From Halobaculum sp. MBLA0143 (lineage in GTDB: Archaea > Halobacteriota > Halobacteria > Halobacteriales > Haloferacaceae), in contig NZ_JBGKAC010000002.1 in assembly GCF_041361465.1 (NCBI RefSeq), forward strand, positions 186,001 through 250,000: 64,000 nucleotides of DNA, written 5' to 3'. The stretch's first letter is position 1. Every line of letters begins with the position of its first letter. A program made the translations under genes and the position numbers. This document shows positions 8,870 to 18,162 of this stretch, piece by piece. The notes under the pieces were generated by a model. It did no database searches. It was not told the origin of the DNA and saw only the letters and a program-made list of their open reading frames with translations.

Positions 8870-10639
8870 ATGTCAACTGGTGATGTAGAACTAGACGTCG
8901 AGTGGACGGTGGACGACCCGCCGACGACCGACGGTGTCGACTCGACGCGGAGGGAGACTGCCCACCACACGCAACGCCTGTTGGCTCGCTCGTTCGACGC
9001 GAGTCGGCGAGCGGAGGATCTTCTCGTCGTCGACGAGATCGGTGACCGGATCAAACTCCTCGATCACCAACTGTCGGCCGCACACCGTGCCGTCACGGGC
9101 ACGGGTCGTGGGACGTTGTTCGCCGACGAGGTCGGGCTCGGGAAGACGATCGAGGTCGGGATGGTGTTGAAAGAGATGTCGCTGCGCCAGACGCGCGAGA
9201 GTTTCCTGGTTCTCACCCCCGCCCAGTTGGCCCCTCAGTGGCAGGCCGAACTACGGGAGAAGTTCGAGCTCGACTTCGTCTGCAACTACGACGATGAGTT
9301 CCAGGGGTTCGACGAACACGATCGAATCGTCGCCAGCGTCGACACCGCGAAGACCTCGTCACACTTCGACGACGTCGTGAGCCGACAGTGGGACGTCCTC
9401 GTGTTGGACGAGGCTCACTGCGTCCGCAACGACGACACGAAGCGGTACGAACTGCTCGACACCGTCGAGTACCGCGAGGCGTTCTTCGCGACGGCGACGC
9501 CGATCCAGAACGACGTGTCGGACCTGTACAACCTCGTCGACCTCGTCAGACCCGGGTTGCTGGGGACCAGACGGGCGTTCGAACAGAAGTTCGTCGCCGA
9601 CAGCGAACACGCACAGTTGCAGAACGCAGACGAACTCCAACGGCTGTTGAGTCGAGTGATGATCCGTAACCGCCGTGAGGAGACCGACATCAGCTTCACG
9701 AACCGCGAGGTGCACACGGACACGTTCGATCCGTCGCCGAGCGAACGCCGTCTGTACCGAGCCGTGACGGAGTACGTCCGCGACAACTACAGCCAGCGTG
9801 ACGCCAGGCACCTCGTGATGCTCCTCCTCCAGAAAGAGGTCGTCTCGAGTCCGGACGCCGTCCTCGGGACGGTCCGAAAGTGGCTCCGTGGCGACGGCGC
9901 CGCGGAGATCGGACCGGGAGAACAGTCCGATCTCGAGGCGATCCGCGAGACCGCAGAGGAGATCGGCGAGACGAGCAAACAACGTCGACTCCGGAACGTC
10001 GTCGAACAGATCGACGAGCAGATGGAGATTCCGCGGGCGGTCGTGTTCACACAGTTCCGTCCGACACAAGACGCCATCGCGGACGCGGTCAGCCGACTCG
10101 ACCAGCCGGTCCACGTCGTCAACGGTGACCTGTCCAGCCAGCAGAAGGACGCCGTCGTCGGCGAGTTCGACGACGAAGGCGGCGTCCTGGTGGCCACAGA
10201 CTCGATCAGCGAGGGCCGGAACATCCAGTTCTGTAACGTCATGGTCAACTACGATCTGCCGTGGAACCCGATGAAGGTGGAACAACGGATCGGCCGTGTC
10301 GACCGAATCGGGCAGGAGCGTAACGTCCACGTGTTCAACCTCGCGCTGTCCGACACGGTCGAAGAGCACGTTCTCGACAAGCTCTACGGGAAGATCGACC
10401 TGTTCACCCAGTCGATCGGCGGACTGCGCGACATCCTCTCGAAGATGGAACAGTCCGGCACCGACTTCGAACGGGAGGTGTTCGAACGGCTCCGCGAGGC
10501 CGACGACGAGGCCGAACTGGAGAACAACTTCGAGGAGATGGCCGTCGATCTCGAAGAGAATCGCGAGGCCGCAGAGCGGATGGAGGACTTCAACAGCGAC
10601 GTGTTCGAGACGTTCGAACTCGGAGGTGCGCGTTCGTGA
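8870..10639 (+). CDS. SNF2/HepA-family ATPase (DEAH helicase-like translocase)
   Basis: 589 aa. All motors are present: 'DEVGLGKTIEVGMVL' (Walker A, near residue 88-95), 'VLTPAQLAPQWQAEL', Walker B 'VLDEAHCVRN' near 178, 'FFATATPIQN', and motif VI 'QRIGRVDRIGQERNVHVFNL'. A helical C-terminus follows. This is the RapA/HepA-like branch also used by DISARM DrmD and related defence genes, but no methylase or other DISARM gene is present here. The ATG at 8870 is first in a four-gene operon in which every junction overlaps by 4 bp, implying a stoichiometric complex with the Cys-rich protein, the nuclease and the 298-aa protein. It presumably translocates on double-stranded DNA. Confidence 0.9.
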   Translation: MSTGDVELDVEWTVDDPPTTDGVDSTRRETAHHTQRLLARSFDASRRAEDLLVVDEIGDRIKLLDHQLSAAHRAVTGTGRGTLFADEVGLGKTIEVGMVLKEMSLRQTRESFLVLTPAQLAPQWQAELREKFELDFVCNYDDEFQGFDEHDRIVASVDTAKTSSHFDDVVSRQWDVLVLDEAHCVRNDDTKRYELLDTVEYREAFFATATPIQNDVSDLYNLVDLVRPGLLGTRRAFEQKFVADSEHAQLQNADELQRLLSRVMIRNRREETDISFTNREVHTDTFDPSPSERRLYRAVTEYVRDNYSQRDARHLVMLLLQKEVVSSPDAVLGTVRKWLRGDGAAEIGPGEQSDLEAIRETAEEIGETSKQRRLRNVVEQIDEQMEIPRAVVFTQFRPTQDAIADAVSRLDQPVHVVNGDLSSQQKDAVVGEFDDEGGVLVATDSISEGRNIQFCNVMVNYDLPWNPMKVEQRIGRVDRIGQERNVHVFNLALSDTVEEHVLDKLYGKIDLFTQSIGGLRDILSKMEQSGTDFEREVFERLREADDEAELENNFEEMAVDLEENREAAERMEDFNSDVFETFELGGARS

Positions 10640-13600
10640 GTTCCGGGACGGCCGACGCCAGAGACACCGGCGACACTGCCCCCGAAGACGGTGACCGAGG
10701 CGGCGACACTCACCGACTGGACACGCCGGCGGTTCGGCGACTCGTCGAGTCGGTGATCGTCACGCGTGGCGGAGACGTCGACCGGCGGAGCCAGAACACC
10801 TGGGACGTCGAACTACCGCCGGAGTTGTCGGCGTTCCGGACGAACTCGGAGACTGTCGACACGGGCGGTGACGACTCACTCCACCGAATCGCCCGACAGA
10901 CGACGGACGCCGACGAAGACGCGACCGCCGTAGACGCGACCCTCGTGTTCGACGAGACGAGTGTTGGGGACGGCGAGCTCCCCGTTGCACCGGGGACGCC
11001 GTTCTTCCAAGCAGTCCTGGAGGTCGCCCGCGAAGGGGACCCGGTCACACACGTCCGGCTCTACGGGAGTTCGTTCCCACCGGCGACACCCGTCGAACTG
11101 GACGCGACGGCGGCGACCGTCGAGCCGGCCGGGTTCCAGTCACACGAGACGCGACGGGCAGTCTCGTTCGCGTTCGAGGTCGCAATCGACGGGGAACGGT
11201 CGTACCCACACGAGGAGTTCACGACGCTGGCGTTCGACATCGACACCGGCGACAGCCGGCCTGCGTTGGCCGACCGTCTGACCGCGCACCTCGGTCCCCT
11301 CGCGCTCGGCGCAGAGCCTGCCCCCGTCCCCGACGACGCGGACGAGCTGATCGCCGAGTTCTACGAGACGGCCGTCGACGATATTCGAGCGCGACTCGGA
11401 CCGACGGTGGCGTCACACCGAGCGGAGGCGACGACGGCAGTCGAAGAACGAGTCGAGGAGATTCGGAACCTCTACGAGAGCCGGCGGGAGGAGTTGGGCG
11501 ACCGGATCGAGACGGCCGAGGCGGAAGTGGAGAAGTGGCGCGACAAACGCCGCCGGGCCCGGAAAGACGAGACCCGCAGCCGGTACAGTTCGAAGCTCGA
11601 CGACGCGAGACAGGAGTTGGAGGAGGTCGAGGCCGCCGTCGACCGACGCCGGACCGAACTCCGCGAGGAGGAACGGGAGAAGGTACGAGAGGCGCGACAG
11701 CGACACGCCGTCGAGGTGTCCGTCTCGACGGCGGGCGTGACACTCGTCACACACGAGACGGGTGAACTGAAGCTGTCGGTGACCGTCGACGGTCGGACCG
11801 GTCGGACGAGAGTGCCGTACACGCCAGCGACTGGAGAGTTCGGGACTGTCTCCTGTGAGAGCTGTGACGCGTCGCTCGGCCCGGAGACTCCACCGGCAGT
11901 GTGTCCCGACGGCCACGTCGTCTGTGACGACTGTCTCGCCACCTGTGCCGACTGTGACCGCGTCGTCTGTCGGGCCGGCGACAGAGCCGCCGACTGTGCG
12001 TACTGTGCGCGACCGACGTGTGTCGACTGCGGTGAGGACTGTCGGGTCTGCGGCCGAGCGACGTGTGAGACGCACCACTCCGCGACAGCCGCCGGAACGA
12101 CTGCCTGTTCCGTGTGTGAGACGGCGTGTGTCACCTGTGGCGACCACCAGACGACGGCGACGCTCGACGCCTGCGCCGCGGACGGGGCGTTCCACTGCCC
12201 GGATCACACGGTCGCGTGTGACGGCTGTCACGACCCGACGTGCCCGGACCACCGTGCCGACTGCGCCGTCTGCGAGTCGACTCGGTGTCCAGCCGACCGT
12301 GCAGTATCGGAGGCGGGAGAGACGCTCTGTCCGTCCCACGCCGCCGGCTGCTCGGTCTGTGACGCGATCCACAGACCAAGCGTCGTGACGGACTGTGTCG
12401 CCTGCGACGACGGCGTCTGTGCCGAGGCGTCCGTCTGTGACACCTGTGAGGAGCGCATCTGTCCGGACCACGAACGGGAGTGTGTGGACTGCGGCGAGCT
12501 CGTCTGTTCCGTCGACGGCGCCCGGTGTACGCACTGCGACGAGACACTGTGCCCGGCGGACACCGTCGAGTGTGACCACTGTGGCGACCCCGTCTGTGCG
12601 GCAGACCGGGAGTCCTGCGAGGCGTGTGGTGACACGGTCTGTCCGGCCGACCGATCCAACTGTACTGTCTGCGACCAGGCGCTCTGTGCGGCGGATACGA
12701 CGGTGTGTATCGACTGCGGTGACTCGCTGTGTGCCGACCACGCTGTCACCTGCGAGGAGTGCGATTGGGTGGTGTGTCCGGACGATCGTTCTAGCTGTAG
12801 CGTCTGTGATCGGACACTGTGTACGGGCGATACGGTGGCGTGTGGCGACTGCGGTGACTCGCTGTGCAGCGCCCACTCTACCACCTGCGACGAGTGTGGC
12901 TGTGCGGTGTGCCCAGACGACCGGTCTAAATGTAGTGTCTGTGACTGGACTCTGTGTCCCACAGATACGGCGGTGTGCAGCGACTGTGGTGACTCGCTCT
13001 GCACCGCTCACGCCTCCGCCTGTGAGGAGTGTGGTGAGATAGTGTGTCCGGACGACCGATCTATCTGCACTACCTGTGAGCAGGCTCTGTGTACGACGCA
13101 CACGAGGGAGTGCACCGACTGCGGCAACCCGCTGTGTGTTTCCCACGCCACCTCCTGCGAAGAGTGCGGCGAAATCGTCTGTCAGGACGACCGATCCGAG
13201 TGCACTGTCTGCGACCAGACGCTGTGTTCCGCAGACACGCTAGTGTGTAGCGACTGTGGTGACTCGCTGTGTGCCGACCACGCCGCTACCTGTGAAAGAC
13301 ACGGTGAAGCAGTGTGTCCGGACGACCGACGTGTCTGTGAGACGTGTGGTGACCTCCTCTGTGGTGACCACTCCGAGGCGTGCAGTGACTGTGGTGACGT
13401 TTTCTGTTCCGACCACAGAGCGTACTGTCACGAGTGCGGAGAGCCGGTGTGTAGCGACGACGTGTCGAGGTGCGAAGTCTACGGTGGAGCATTCTGTCCG
13501 GCCGACAGCAACGACTGTGTGGTCTGTGGGGTGACACGGTGTGCCAGCCACACAGTCACCGGCTGCGTCTCCGACGACCCACACTGCTCGGAACACGCCG

Positions 13601-14124
13601 ACGACTGTGTCGTCTGCGACCGGTCGGTCGGCACGGACCACCAGACCCCGTGTTCGGAGTGTGGTGACCCGCTCTGTCCGAGAGACGCGAGGTCGTGTGC
13701 AGTCTGTGACGCTGCCCTGTGCCCGGACCACCACCGGACGACTGCACTGGACGGGACGCCGTTGTGCCCCGAACACGTGCGAACCGAGACGACACGTGTC
13801 CCCTCCGACGGGATCGTCTTGGACGAGCACACGGAGTCCTGTTCCGAGTGTGGCGTGACGAACGCCAAGCGACGACTCGGTGACGACGGCAATCGCTGCC
13901 AGACCTGTGAGCGACTGCTCGACGGCGACACGAGGACGGCAGACGAACTCCCGGAGTTCGTCGACGACGAACCCGACGCCGTCGCCGCAAACGACGAGTT
14001 CCTCATCGTCCGATCCGTCGGGGTCACGTCTGTCTCGACGGTCGTCTACGACGCGGAGACGGGGGAGGAACACAACGTCGAACGTGGTGGCGTCGTCGCC
14101 CGTCTCAAGGAGGTGTTCAGATGA
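10636..14124 (+). CDS. 1162-aa coiled-coil protein with a giant cysteine-repeat (zinc-binding) array
   Basis: Starts at a GTG overlapping the SNF2 stop (GTGA). Residues 1-240 are a globular region ('DTPAVRRLVESVIVTRGGDVDR', 'FRTNSETVD') resembling C-terminal parts of HepA-like helicases, so it may be a split helicase-associated module. Residues 250-355 are a charged coiled coil (runs of Glu/Arg with heptad Leu/Val). Residues 407-1091 hold about 120 cysteines in tandem 15-residue units, C-x2-C-x4-C-x2-[D/H]-x4. In the middle (about 690-900) three unit types alternate, 'CxDCGDSLCxxH', 'CEECGEIVCPDDRS' and 'CxVCDxxLCxxD', giving a 45-residue super-repeat. Each unit offers four ligands, enough for one zinc. 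The C-terminus ('EFLIVRSVGVTSVSTVVYDAETGEEH') is a short beta region. I know of no characterised protein with this layout; function unknown, likely scaffold or nucleic-acid/protein recognition. Confidence 0.88.
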   Translation: MSSGTADARDTGDTAPEDGDRGGDTHRLDTPAVRRLVESVIVTRGGDVDRRSQNTWDVELPPELSAFRTNSETVDTGGDDSLHRIARQTTDADEDATAVDATLVFDETSVGDGELPVAPGTPFFQAVLEVAREGDPVTHVRLYGSSFPPATPVELDATAATVEPAGFQSHETRRAVSFAFEVAIDGERSYPHEEFTTLAFDIDTGDSRPALADRLTAHLGPLALGAEPAPVPDDADELIAEFYETAVDDIRARLGPTVASHRAEATTAVEERVEEIRNLYESRREELGDRIETAEAEVEKWRDKRRRARKDETRSRYSSKLDDARQELEEVEAAVDRRRTELREEEREKVREARQRHAVEVSVSTAGVTLVTHETGELKLSVTVDGRTGRTRVPYTPATGEFGTVSCESCDASLGPETPPAVCPDGHVVCDDCLATCADCDRVVCRAGDRAADCAYCARPTCVDCGEDCRVCGRATCETHHSATAAGTTACSVCETACVTCGDHQTTATLDACAADGAFHCPDHTVACDGCHDPTCPDHRADCAVCESTRCPADRAVSEAGETLCPSHAAGCSVCDAIHRPSVVTDCVACDDGVCAEASVCDTCEERICPDHERECVDCGELVCSVDGARCTHCDETLCPADTVECDHCGDPVCAADRESCEACGDTVCPADRSNCTVCDQALCAADTTVCIDCGDSLCADHAVTCEECDWVVCPDDRSSCSVCDRTLCTGDTVACGDCGDSLCSAHSTTCDECGCAVCPDDRSKCSVCDWTLCPTDTAVCSDCGDSLCTAHASACEECGEIVCPDDRSICTTCEQALCTTHTRECTDCGNPLCVSHATSCEECGEIVCQDDRSECTVCDQTLCSADTLVCSDCGDSLCADHAATCERHGEAVCPDDRRVCETCGDLLCGDHSEACSDCGDVFCSDHRAYCHECGEPVCSDDVSRCEVYGGAFCPADSNDCVVCGVTRCASHTVTGCVSDDPHCSEHADDCVVCDRSVGTDHQTPCSECGDPLCPRDARSCAVCDAALCPDHHRTTALDGTPLCPEHVRTETTRVPSDGIVLDEHTESCSECGVTNAKRRLGDDGNRCQTCERLLDGDTRTADELPEFVDDEPDAVAANDEFLIVRSVGVTSVSTVVYDAETGEEHNVERGGVVARLKEVFR

Positions 14125-15083
14125 GTCAGACGCTCGATTGGTTCGTTCCCGGGAGTGTCGCCGAGACGGTGCGTGGAGCCCGCGAGGCGGGCGTCTCGGA
14201 GGCCAGGCTCGTCCGCGCGCTCGCAGACGAGGAGTTCGACGCCGACGTGGAGCTCGTCGAACAGTTGGTCGAGACAATCGACGTCGCACCACCGACGACG
14301 ACGGACGCGGCGGCCGTCGACACGGACACACGACGCGAGTCACCGGTCCGTCGCGTCACCGTCGGGGACGTGGAGTACACGACCCGCCGGGAGTTCGCAC
14401 GTGTCCTCGGCGGGGTGTTGACACGCTACGACGGGACGTTCCAACCAGCCGACCCGGACAGCGACCTCGCAGTCGACCTGTTCTGGCGACGACAGCACAG
14501 GACGGTCGGACTCCGCGTCGAGCCGCGAGTCGGCGACGACACTGTCGGCGAAACACCAGTTCGCTCCACCGTCGAAGGTGACACCGATCCGCTCGTCGGT
14601 CGCCCGGTGTCCCGCGTCGCGGTCGTGACGAACCGCTCGTTCACCGACGCCGCAGTCGACGCCGCCGACGGCACGGATGTCGAACTCGTCGGACCGGAGA
14701 CGCTCCGGCGGTGGTTCGGCGACGCTCGTCTGTCACGAGCGGTCGCGGGCGACCTCGTGGAGGCGGCGGGACTGACCAGCGAGCAGTTCGCCGACCTGTT
14801 GGACGGTGTCGAACGGGTCCCCGACGTCCGGCAGCCGGAAGACCCACTCTCCGTCGGTGGAACGGCAGCGACCGATCCGACGGTTCCCACGGATCCGACC
14901 GCCACTCCGACGGGCGACCCCGACTGGTGGGCGGCCGGGCTCGACCCACACGACGGTGCCGTCACGGCGAACCCATCGGAGAGTGGTGTGCTGTACGACC
15001 GAGGCGACGAGATCGAACCGGAGTCGGACGACGCCGGTGCAGTCGACGAGCTTCTCGACGGACTCGGGGGTGAGCCGTCGTGA
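14121..15083 (+). CDS. Mrr-like restriction-endonuclease-fold protein
   Basis: 320 aa; its ATG overlaps the previous stop (ATGA). The central part reads as an Mrr-type PD-(D/E)xK fold: 'LAVDLFWRRQHRTVGLRVEPR' near residues 113-133, then 'VAVVTNRSFTDAAVDAADG' near 165-185 and 'VELVGPETLRRWF', which is the typical Mrr 'vvTn..ft..A...A....v.li....L' tail. The catalytic Asp can be placed in DLFW and the Glu in VEPR, but the expected Lys two residues after Glu is Arg, so cleavage activity is uncertain. The C-terminus is a low-complexity Thr/Pro and acidic linker. In the operon it would be the effector nuclease if active. Confidence 0.7.
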   Translation: MSQTLDWFVPGSVAETVRGAREAGVSEARLVRALADEEFDADVELVEQLVETIDVAPPTTTDAAAVDTDTRRESPVRRVTVGDVEYTTRREFARVLGGVLTRYDGTFQPADPDSDLAVDLFWRRQHRTVGLRVEPRVGDDTVGETPVRSTVEGDTDPLVGRPVSRVAVVTNRSFTDAAVDAADGTDVELVGPETLRRWFGDARLSRAVAGDLVEAAGLTSEQFADLLDGVERVPDVRQPEDPLSVGGTAATDPTVPTDPTATPTGDPDWWAAGLDPHDGAVTANPSESGVLYDRGDEIEPESDDAGAVDELLDGLGGEPS

Positions 15084-15976
15084 CTGCGTCGTTCGAGCGC
15101 CGGTCGACTCGCGTCCCCATCGACGGCGGGGAGTCCGTCGAACTCGACCCTCTCGACCCTTGGCCATCTGCGTACCGTGGGTCGAGGTACAGCCTCGTGA
15201 CCGAAGGGCAGTTCGACGAGCCACGGCTGAAGTGGGAGCACCGTGGACTGGCCGTGTACGGTGACCCACCCACCGGGCTCGGGCGAGCGATGCTCCTCGC
15301 CGGGAAGGACGGTGGGAGAGGGAGCTTCAGGGTGACTGCTCGTGGTGAAGTTCTGACCAAGGTCCACAGCGGTTCGTACGACAACGTCGATCGTGCTCCC
15401 GTCTCACACGGGTGGGTTCCGGTGTACCTCGGCCGACTCTCCGGAGCTGTCGATCTCGGGGACGTTCCGACGGACCCCGACGCTCCCGGCGAGGGTGAGG
15501 TGTCGGTCTGGACTGGTCCCCCGTTCTCGCACGGCGAGCAGTGGGCCGTCGGAACGGACGGGCGGCTGATCTGGACCTGGGGCGACTACCGATTCGAGTC
15601 GGCGTTCGACCATCCCGAACTGATCGACGCGTACGACCAGTACCGGTCGACCCCCGGAGCCGTCTACATCACAGAGGCCGGTCACGCCTGGGTGAACGTC
15701 CCGCAAGACGATGTCGAGCCCGGGCGTACCGACGTGATCGAGCGTGCCGTCCACGAGTGGCAGACGACCGCCGAGGAGACGGGCGACGAGACGACACTCA
15801 GACTCGTCACCCGACGGCTGCGTGCGACGAGTAGAGACGACGACCCCGCGACCGGCCACCTGCCGATCCACCTCGGACACCTCTCGGGGTTCGACGGCGG
15901 GACTCTCCCGCGTGCGGTCGTCGACGACTCGTCGTACTTCGGGGTCGTCGGACGAGACGAGTCCGTCCGTGGGTGA
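15080..15976 (+). CDS. second two-copy WPxxYxG-domain protein, unknown function
   Basis: 298 aa; GTG start overlaps the nuclease stop (GTGA). Copy 1 (residues 24-122): 'LDPWPSAYRGSRYSL', 'KWEHRG', 'GGRGSFRVTARGEVLTKV', 'VPVYLGRLSG'. Copy 2 (about 135-290) is more divergent: 'VWTGPPFSHGEQWAVGTDGRLIW', 'GAVYITEAGHAWVNV', then a long insertion and 'LPIHLGHLSGF'. It is therefore a paralogue of the 290-aa protein encoded on the opposite arm and of the helicase C-terminus. It is the last gene of the plus-strand operon. No enzymatic motif is recognised. Confidence 0.75.
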   Translation: MTASFERRSTRVPIDGGESVELDPLDPWPSAYRGSRYSLVTEGQFDEPRLKWEHRGLAVYGDPPTGLGRAMLLAGKDGGRGSFRVTARGEVLTKVHSGSYDNVDRAPVSHGWVPVYLGRLSGAVDLGDVPTDPDAPGEGEVSVWTGPPFSHGEQWAVGTDGRLIWTWGDYRFESAFDHPELIDAYDQYRSTPGAVYITEAGHAWVNVPQDDVEPGRTDVIERAVHEWQTTAEETGDETTLRLVTRRLRATSRDDDPATGHLPIHLGHLSGFDGGTLPRAVVDDSSYFGVVGRDESVRG

Positions 15977-16440
15977 ACCCCACGTCGTCGACTCTCCATC
16001 CCGTCGGAAATCCGTCGGACCCGTGGTGACAGCTCCCGTCGTCGTTCGTCACTCCAGCCGACGAGCCCCGCCAGTGAGACGGCTGGGCTGGACTTCCGGA
16101 ACTCGCTCGCCACTGCGCCGCAGACGAGTGACCCGATACACGACGACGGGCCCACCGACTAACTCCCTCACCACACCGTGGGTGACGTTTCACACAGCGT
16201 TCACTCCGTGTTCGAAACTGGGGTGTTCATCCGTGCTGCCGTCCTCGGACGACGACGGGAGCCCGAGGGGCGCCGGAGCGCCGTCGACGACTCGTCACGT
16301 CGGGGCCAGCCCGCCGACTCGGTGCTCTCGCCCACGACACAGAGCATGTTCCCTCGAGCACACGCCCACGACCGTCTCGTCCGTGCGATGTCCACCGCAG
16401 TATCCACCCCGAGAGCTCGCCACGCTGGGGGTGAGTCACG
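15977..16440. other. 464-bp intergenic stretch, nothing recognised
   Basis: Between the end of the defence-like operon and the first TbsP-like gene. Open frames here (e.g. plus 16178-16444) are arginine-rich with no domain character and fit GC-rich shadow frames. No repeat, RNA or clear promoter was identified. Confidence 0.4.
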
Positions 16441-17244
16441 GTGAGCAGCGTCGAGCCGATCACTCCGTCGGCGCTCGCAGAGCGGATGGGGGAGTCTGGT
16501 GACGAATGGACCGTCCTGGCGCCCGAGCGTGAGACGCTGGTGAAACTCGCACGGGGCGTCGCCGAACTCGACGACCCGCCGGCGCTGGAGATCGTCGCCG
16601 ACGGGAAGACACTCCGCGAGACGCTCAGACTGTTCCCGACGAACGCCCGTCTGGGAGACCTCTCCCCCGACCGGCTGTCGCTCTGGGAGGCGGACGTCGA
16701 GGCGATGACGACGGAACTGGTCGGGAGCAGCGTGGTCGTGAGCGAACTCCGAACGCCCGGCGAACGCACGTTCGGCGTCTCGACCGACCACGAGTTCGTC
16801 GCCGCTCTCGCCGACGAGGCGGCGTCGATCCAGAAGTCGGCCGTCGAGTTCGGCGGACGACTGCCGGGACTGTCGCGCGTCTTCGAGTCGGCCGCGGACC
16901 GACTCGGACCAGAGCTGGCGGCAGACCTGGAGACGGCCGTGGCGCTGACGGACGACCCGACACACCCCGACTCGATCCACGCGGTCAGGGTAGCACTGTT
17001 GGCCGCCAGCGCACAGGACCTGTTGTTCTACGACGTCACGAGCTGGGTGGAGTCTCGGAACATCGCGTCGAAGGCGACCTGCTCACGGCACCGTGGGCGA
17101 CTGGAAGACCGGGGCGTGCTCACCTCGTCTTCTGTCGCCGACGGAGGGGGACGCCCACGAAAACGGTGTCACCTCGCCGAACCGTACGCCAGTCGGTACG
17201 AGAGGGAGGGGATCGAGCCACTGCTGCAGCAGTGTTGTTTCTGA
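16441..17244 (+). CDS. TbsP/DUF5821-like transcriptional regulator
   Basis: 267 aa from GTG. The order is typical of this haloarchaeal family: an N-terminal alpha/beta half ('ALEIVADGKTLRETLRLFPTNARL', 'SVVVSELRT', 'TFGVSTDHEFVAALADE') and a C-terminal winged-helix half ending 'SKATCSRHRGRLEDRGVLTSSSVADGGGRPRKRCHL'. The named member, Halobacterium TbsP, acts with TrmB in metabolic gene control; the target here is unknown. A similar gene follows 100 bp downstream on the same strand and two more distant relatives occur at 18409 and 25291, so this is a local family expansion. Confidence 0.7.
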   Translation: MSSVEPITPSALAERMGESGDEWTVLAPERETLVKLARGVAELDDPPALEIVADGKTLRETLRLFPTNARLGDLSPDRLSLWEADVEAMTTELVGSSVVVSELRTPGERTFGVSTDHEFVAALADEAASIQKSAVEFGGRLPGLSRVFESAADRLGPELAADLETAVALTDDPTHPDSIHAVRVALLAASAQDLLFYDVTSWVESRNIASKATCSRHRGRLEDRGVLTSSSVADGGGRPRKRCHLAEPYASRYEREGIEPLLQQCCF

Positions 17245-17344
17245 CCCGTCTCCCGTTCGTCCCACCCCGATTTATCACGTTTTCGAGACAGTGTGTTTAA
17301 TTGCCCCAGCTAAGTGAGACACGGCGGAGTGTTCGAGGTAGACG

Positions 17345-18157
17345 ATGGATCGAGACCACTCGCCTCCGATTGCAGAGCGACTCGCGGCTCGCTTCGACCG
17401 GGCCGACGGGCGCTGGACACTGTCGAACCCGACCTTCGACGTCCTCACCGGTGTCGTTCGAGCACTCGAAGCCGCCGCCGATCCGCCGACGATCGACGTT
17501 CTCGGCCGGAACGAGGCACTCCGCGAGTTCAGGGACGACTTCGAGGTCGGCTGTCGCGCGTCGGCGTTGATCCGAGACGACCTCCTCAGACTGCGCGTCG
17601 CCGAGTGTGACACCCTCTCGATGCTGTTGCTGACACCCACGGAGGCGCAGGTGGTGATCTCCCTGGACGACTACGTCGACCTGTTCACGATCACGGACGA
17701 CGACTGGGTCGGCGACGTGTCCGACGAGATCACTGCGGAGTTCGAGGCGGCCGAGGCCTACAGCGTCAGGGAGCCGCCGCTCGACGAAGTGTTTCGAACT
17801 GCCTCGGAGGAACTGGGTGAGGCGTTCGCCGTCGACTTCGGAGCCGTCTTGGAACACGCCGCCGAGGAGGGGGAACGGGAGCGGTTCCACGCCGTGACGG
17901 CGGCGCTGCTCGTCGGCGCCTCCCACGGCCTGCAGAACTACGCGGTCGGCCGGTGGCTGGAGGGCGCGGACGTCGCGTCGACCGCGAGCGCCTCTCGGTA
18001 CAAGACCGCTCTCGAAGAGCGAGGGGTGATCACGACGGAGAAAGTCGAAGTCGGGCTCGGGCGGCCTCGACAGCGACTCCTCCTCACCGAGACGGCCGAA
18101 CAGTCCGTCGCGGACACGTCCCTCGAACGCTTCGTGTTCGAGGCGTTCGACGACTGA
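17345..18157 (+). CDS. TbsP/DUF5821-like transcriptional regulator
   Basis: 270 aa, best preserved member of the local family: 'TIDVLGRNEALREFRDDFEVGCRASALIRDDLLRLRV', 'MLLLTPTEAQVVISLDDYVDLFTITDD', then a helical linker and a winged helix 'STASASRYKTALEERGVITTEKVEVGLGRPRQRLLLTE'. A TATA-like TTTAATTG lies about 45 bp upstream of the ATG. Directly after the stop begins a 33-bp tandem repeat (18163-18327). Likely DNA-binding regulator of unknown targets. Confidence 0.75.
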   Translation: MDRDHSPPIAERLAARFDRADGRWTLSNPTFDVLTGVVRALEAAADPPTIDVLGRNEALREFRDDFEVGCRASALIRDDLLRLRVAECDTLSMLLLTPTEAQVVISLDDYVDLFTITDDDWVGDVSDEITAEFEAAEAYSVREPPLDEVFRTASEELGEAFAVDFGAVLEHAAEEGERERFHAVTAALLVGASHGLQNYAVGRWLEGADVASTASASRYKTALEERGVITTEKVEVGLGRPRQRLLLTETAEQSVADTSLERFVFEAFDD

Positions 18158-18162
18158 ACGAC

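Noticed and set aside
11413-13146. 577-codon minus-strand ORF opposite the Cys-repeat gene
   Set aside because: It mirrors the repeated Cys codons and its sequence is Thr/Arg/Val periodic; the plus frame has operon overlaps and haloarchaeal acidity.
4949-15976. The divergent helicase module as a DISARM or BREX locus
   Set aside because: No DrmA/B/C, methylase, PglZ or BrxC-like protein is encoded; the SNF2 ATPase alone is not diagnostic.
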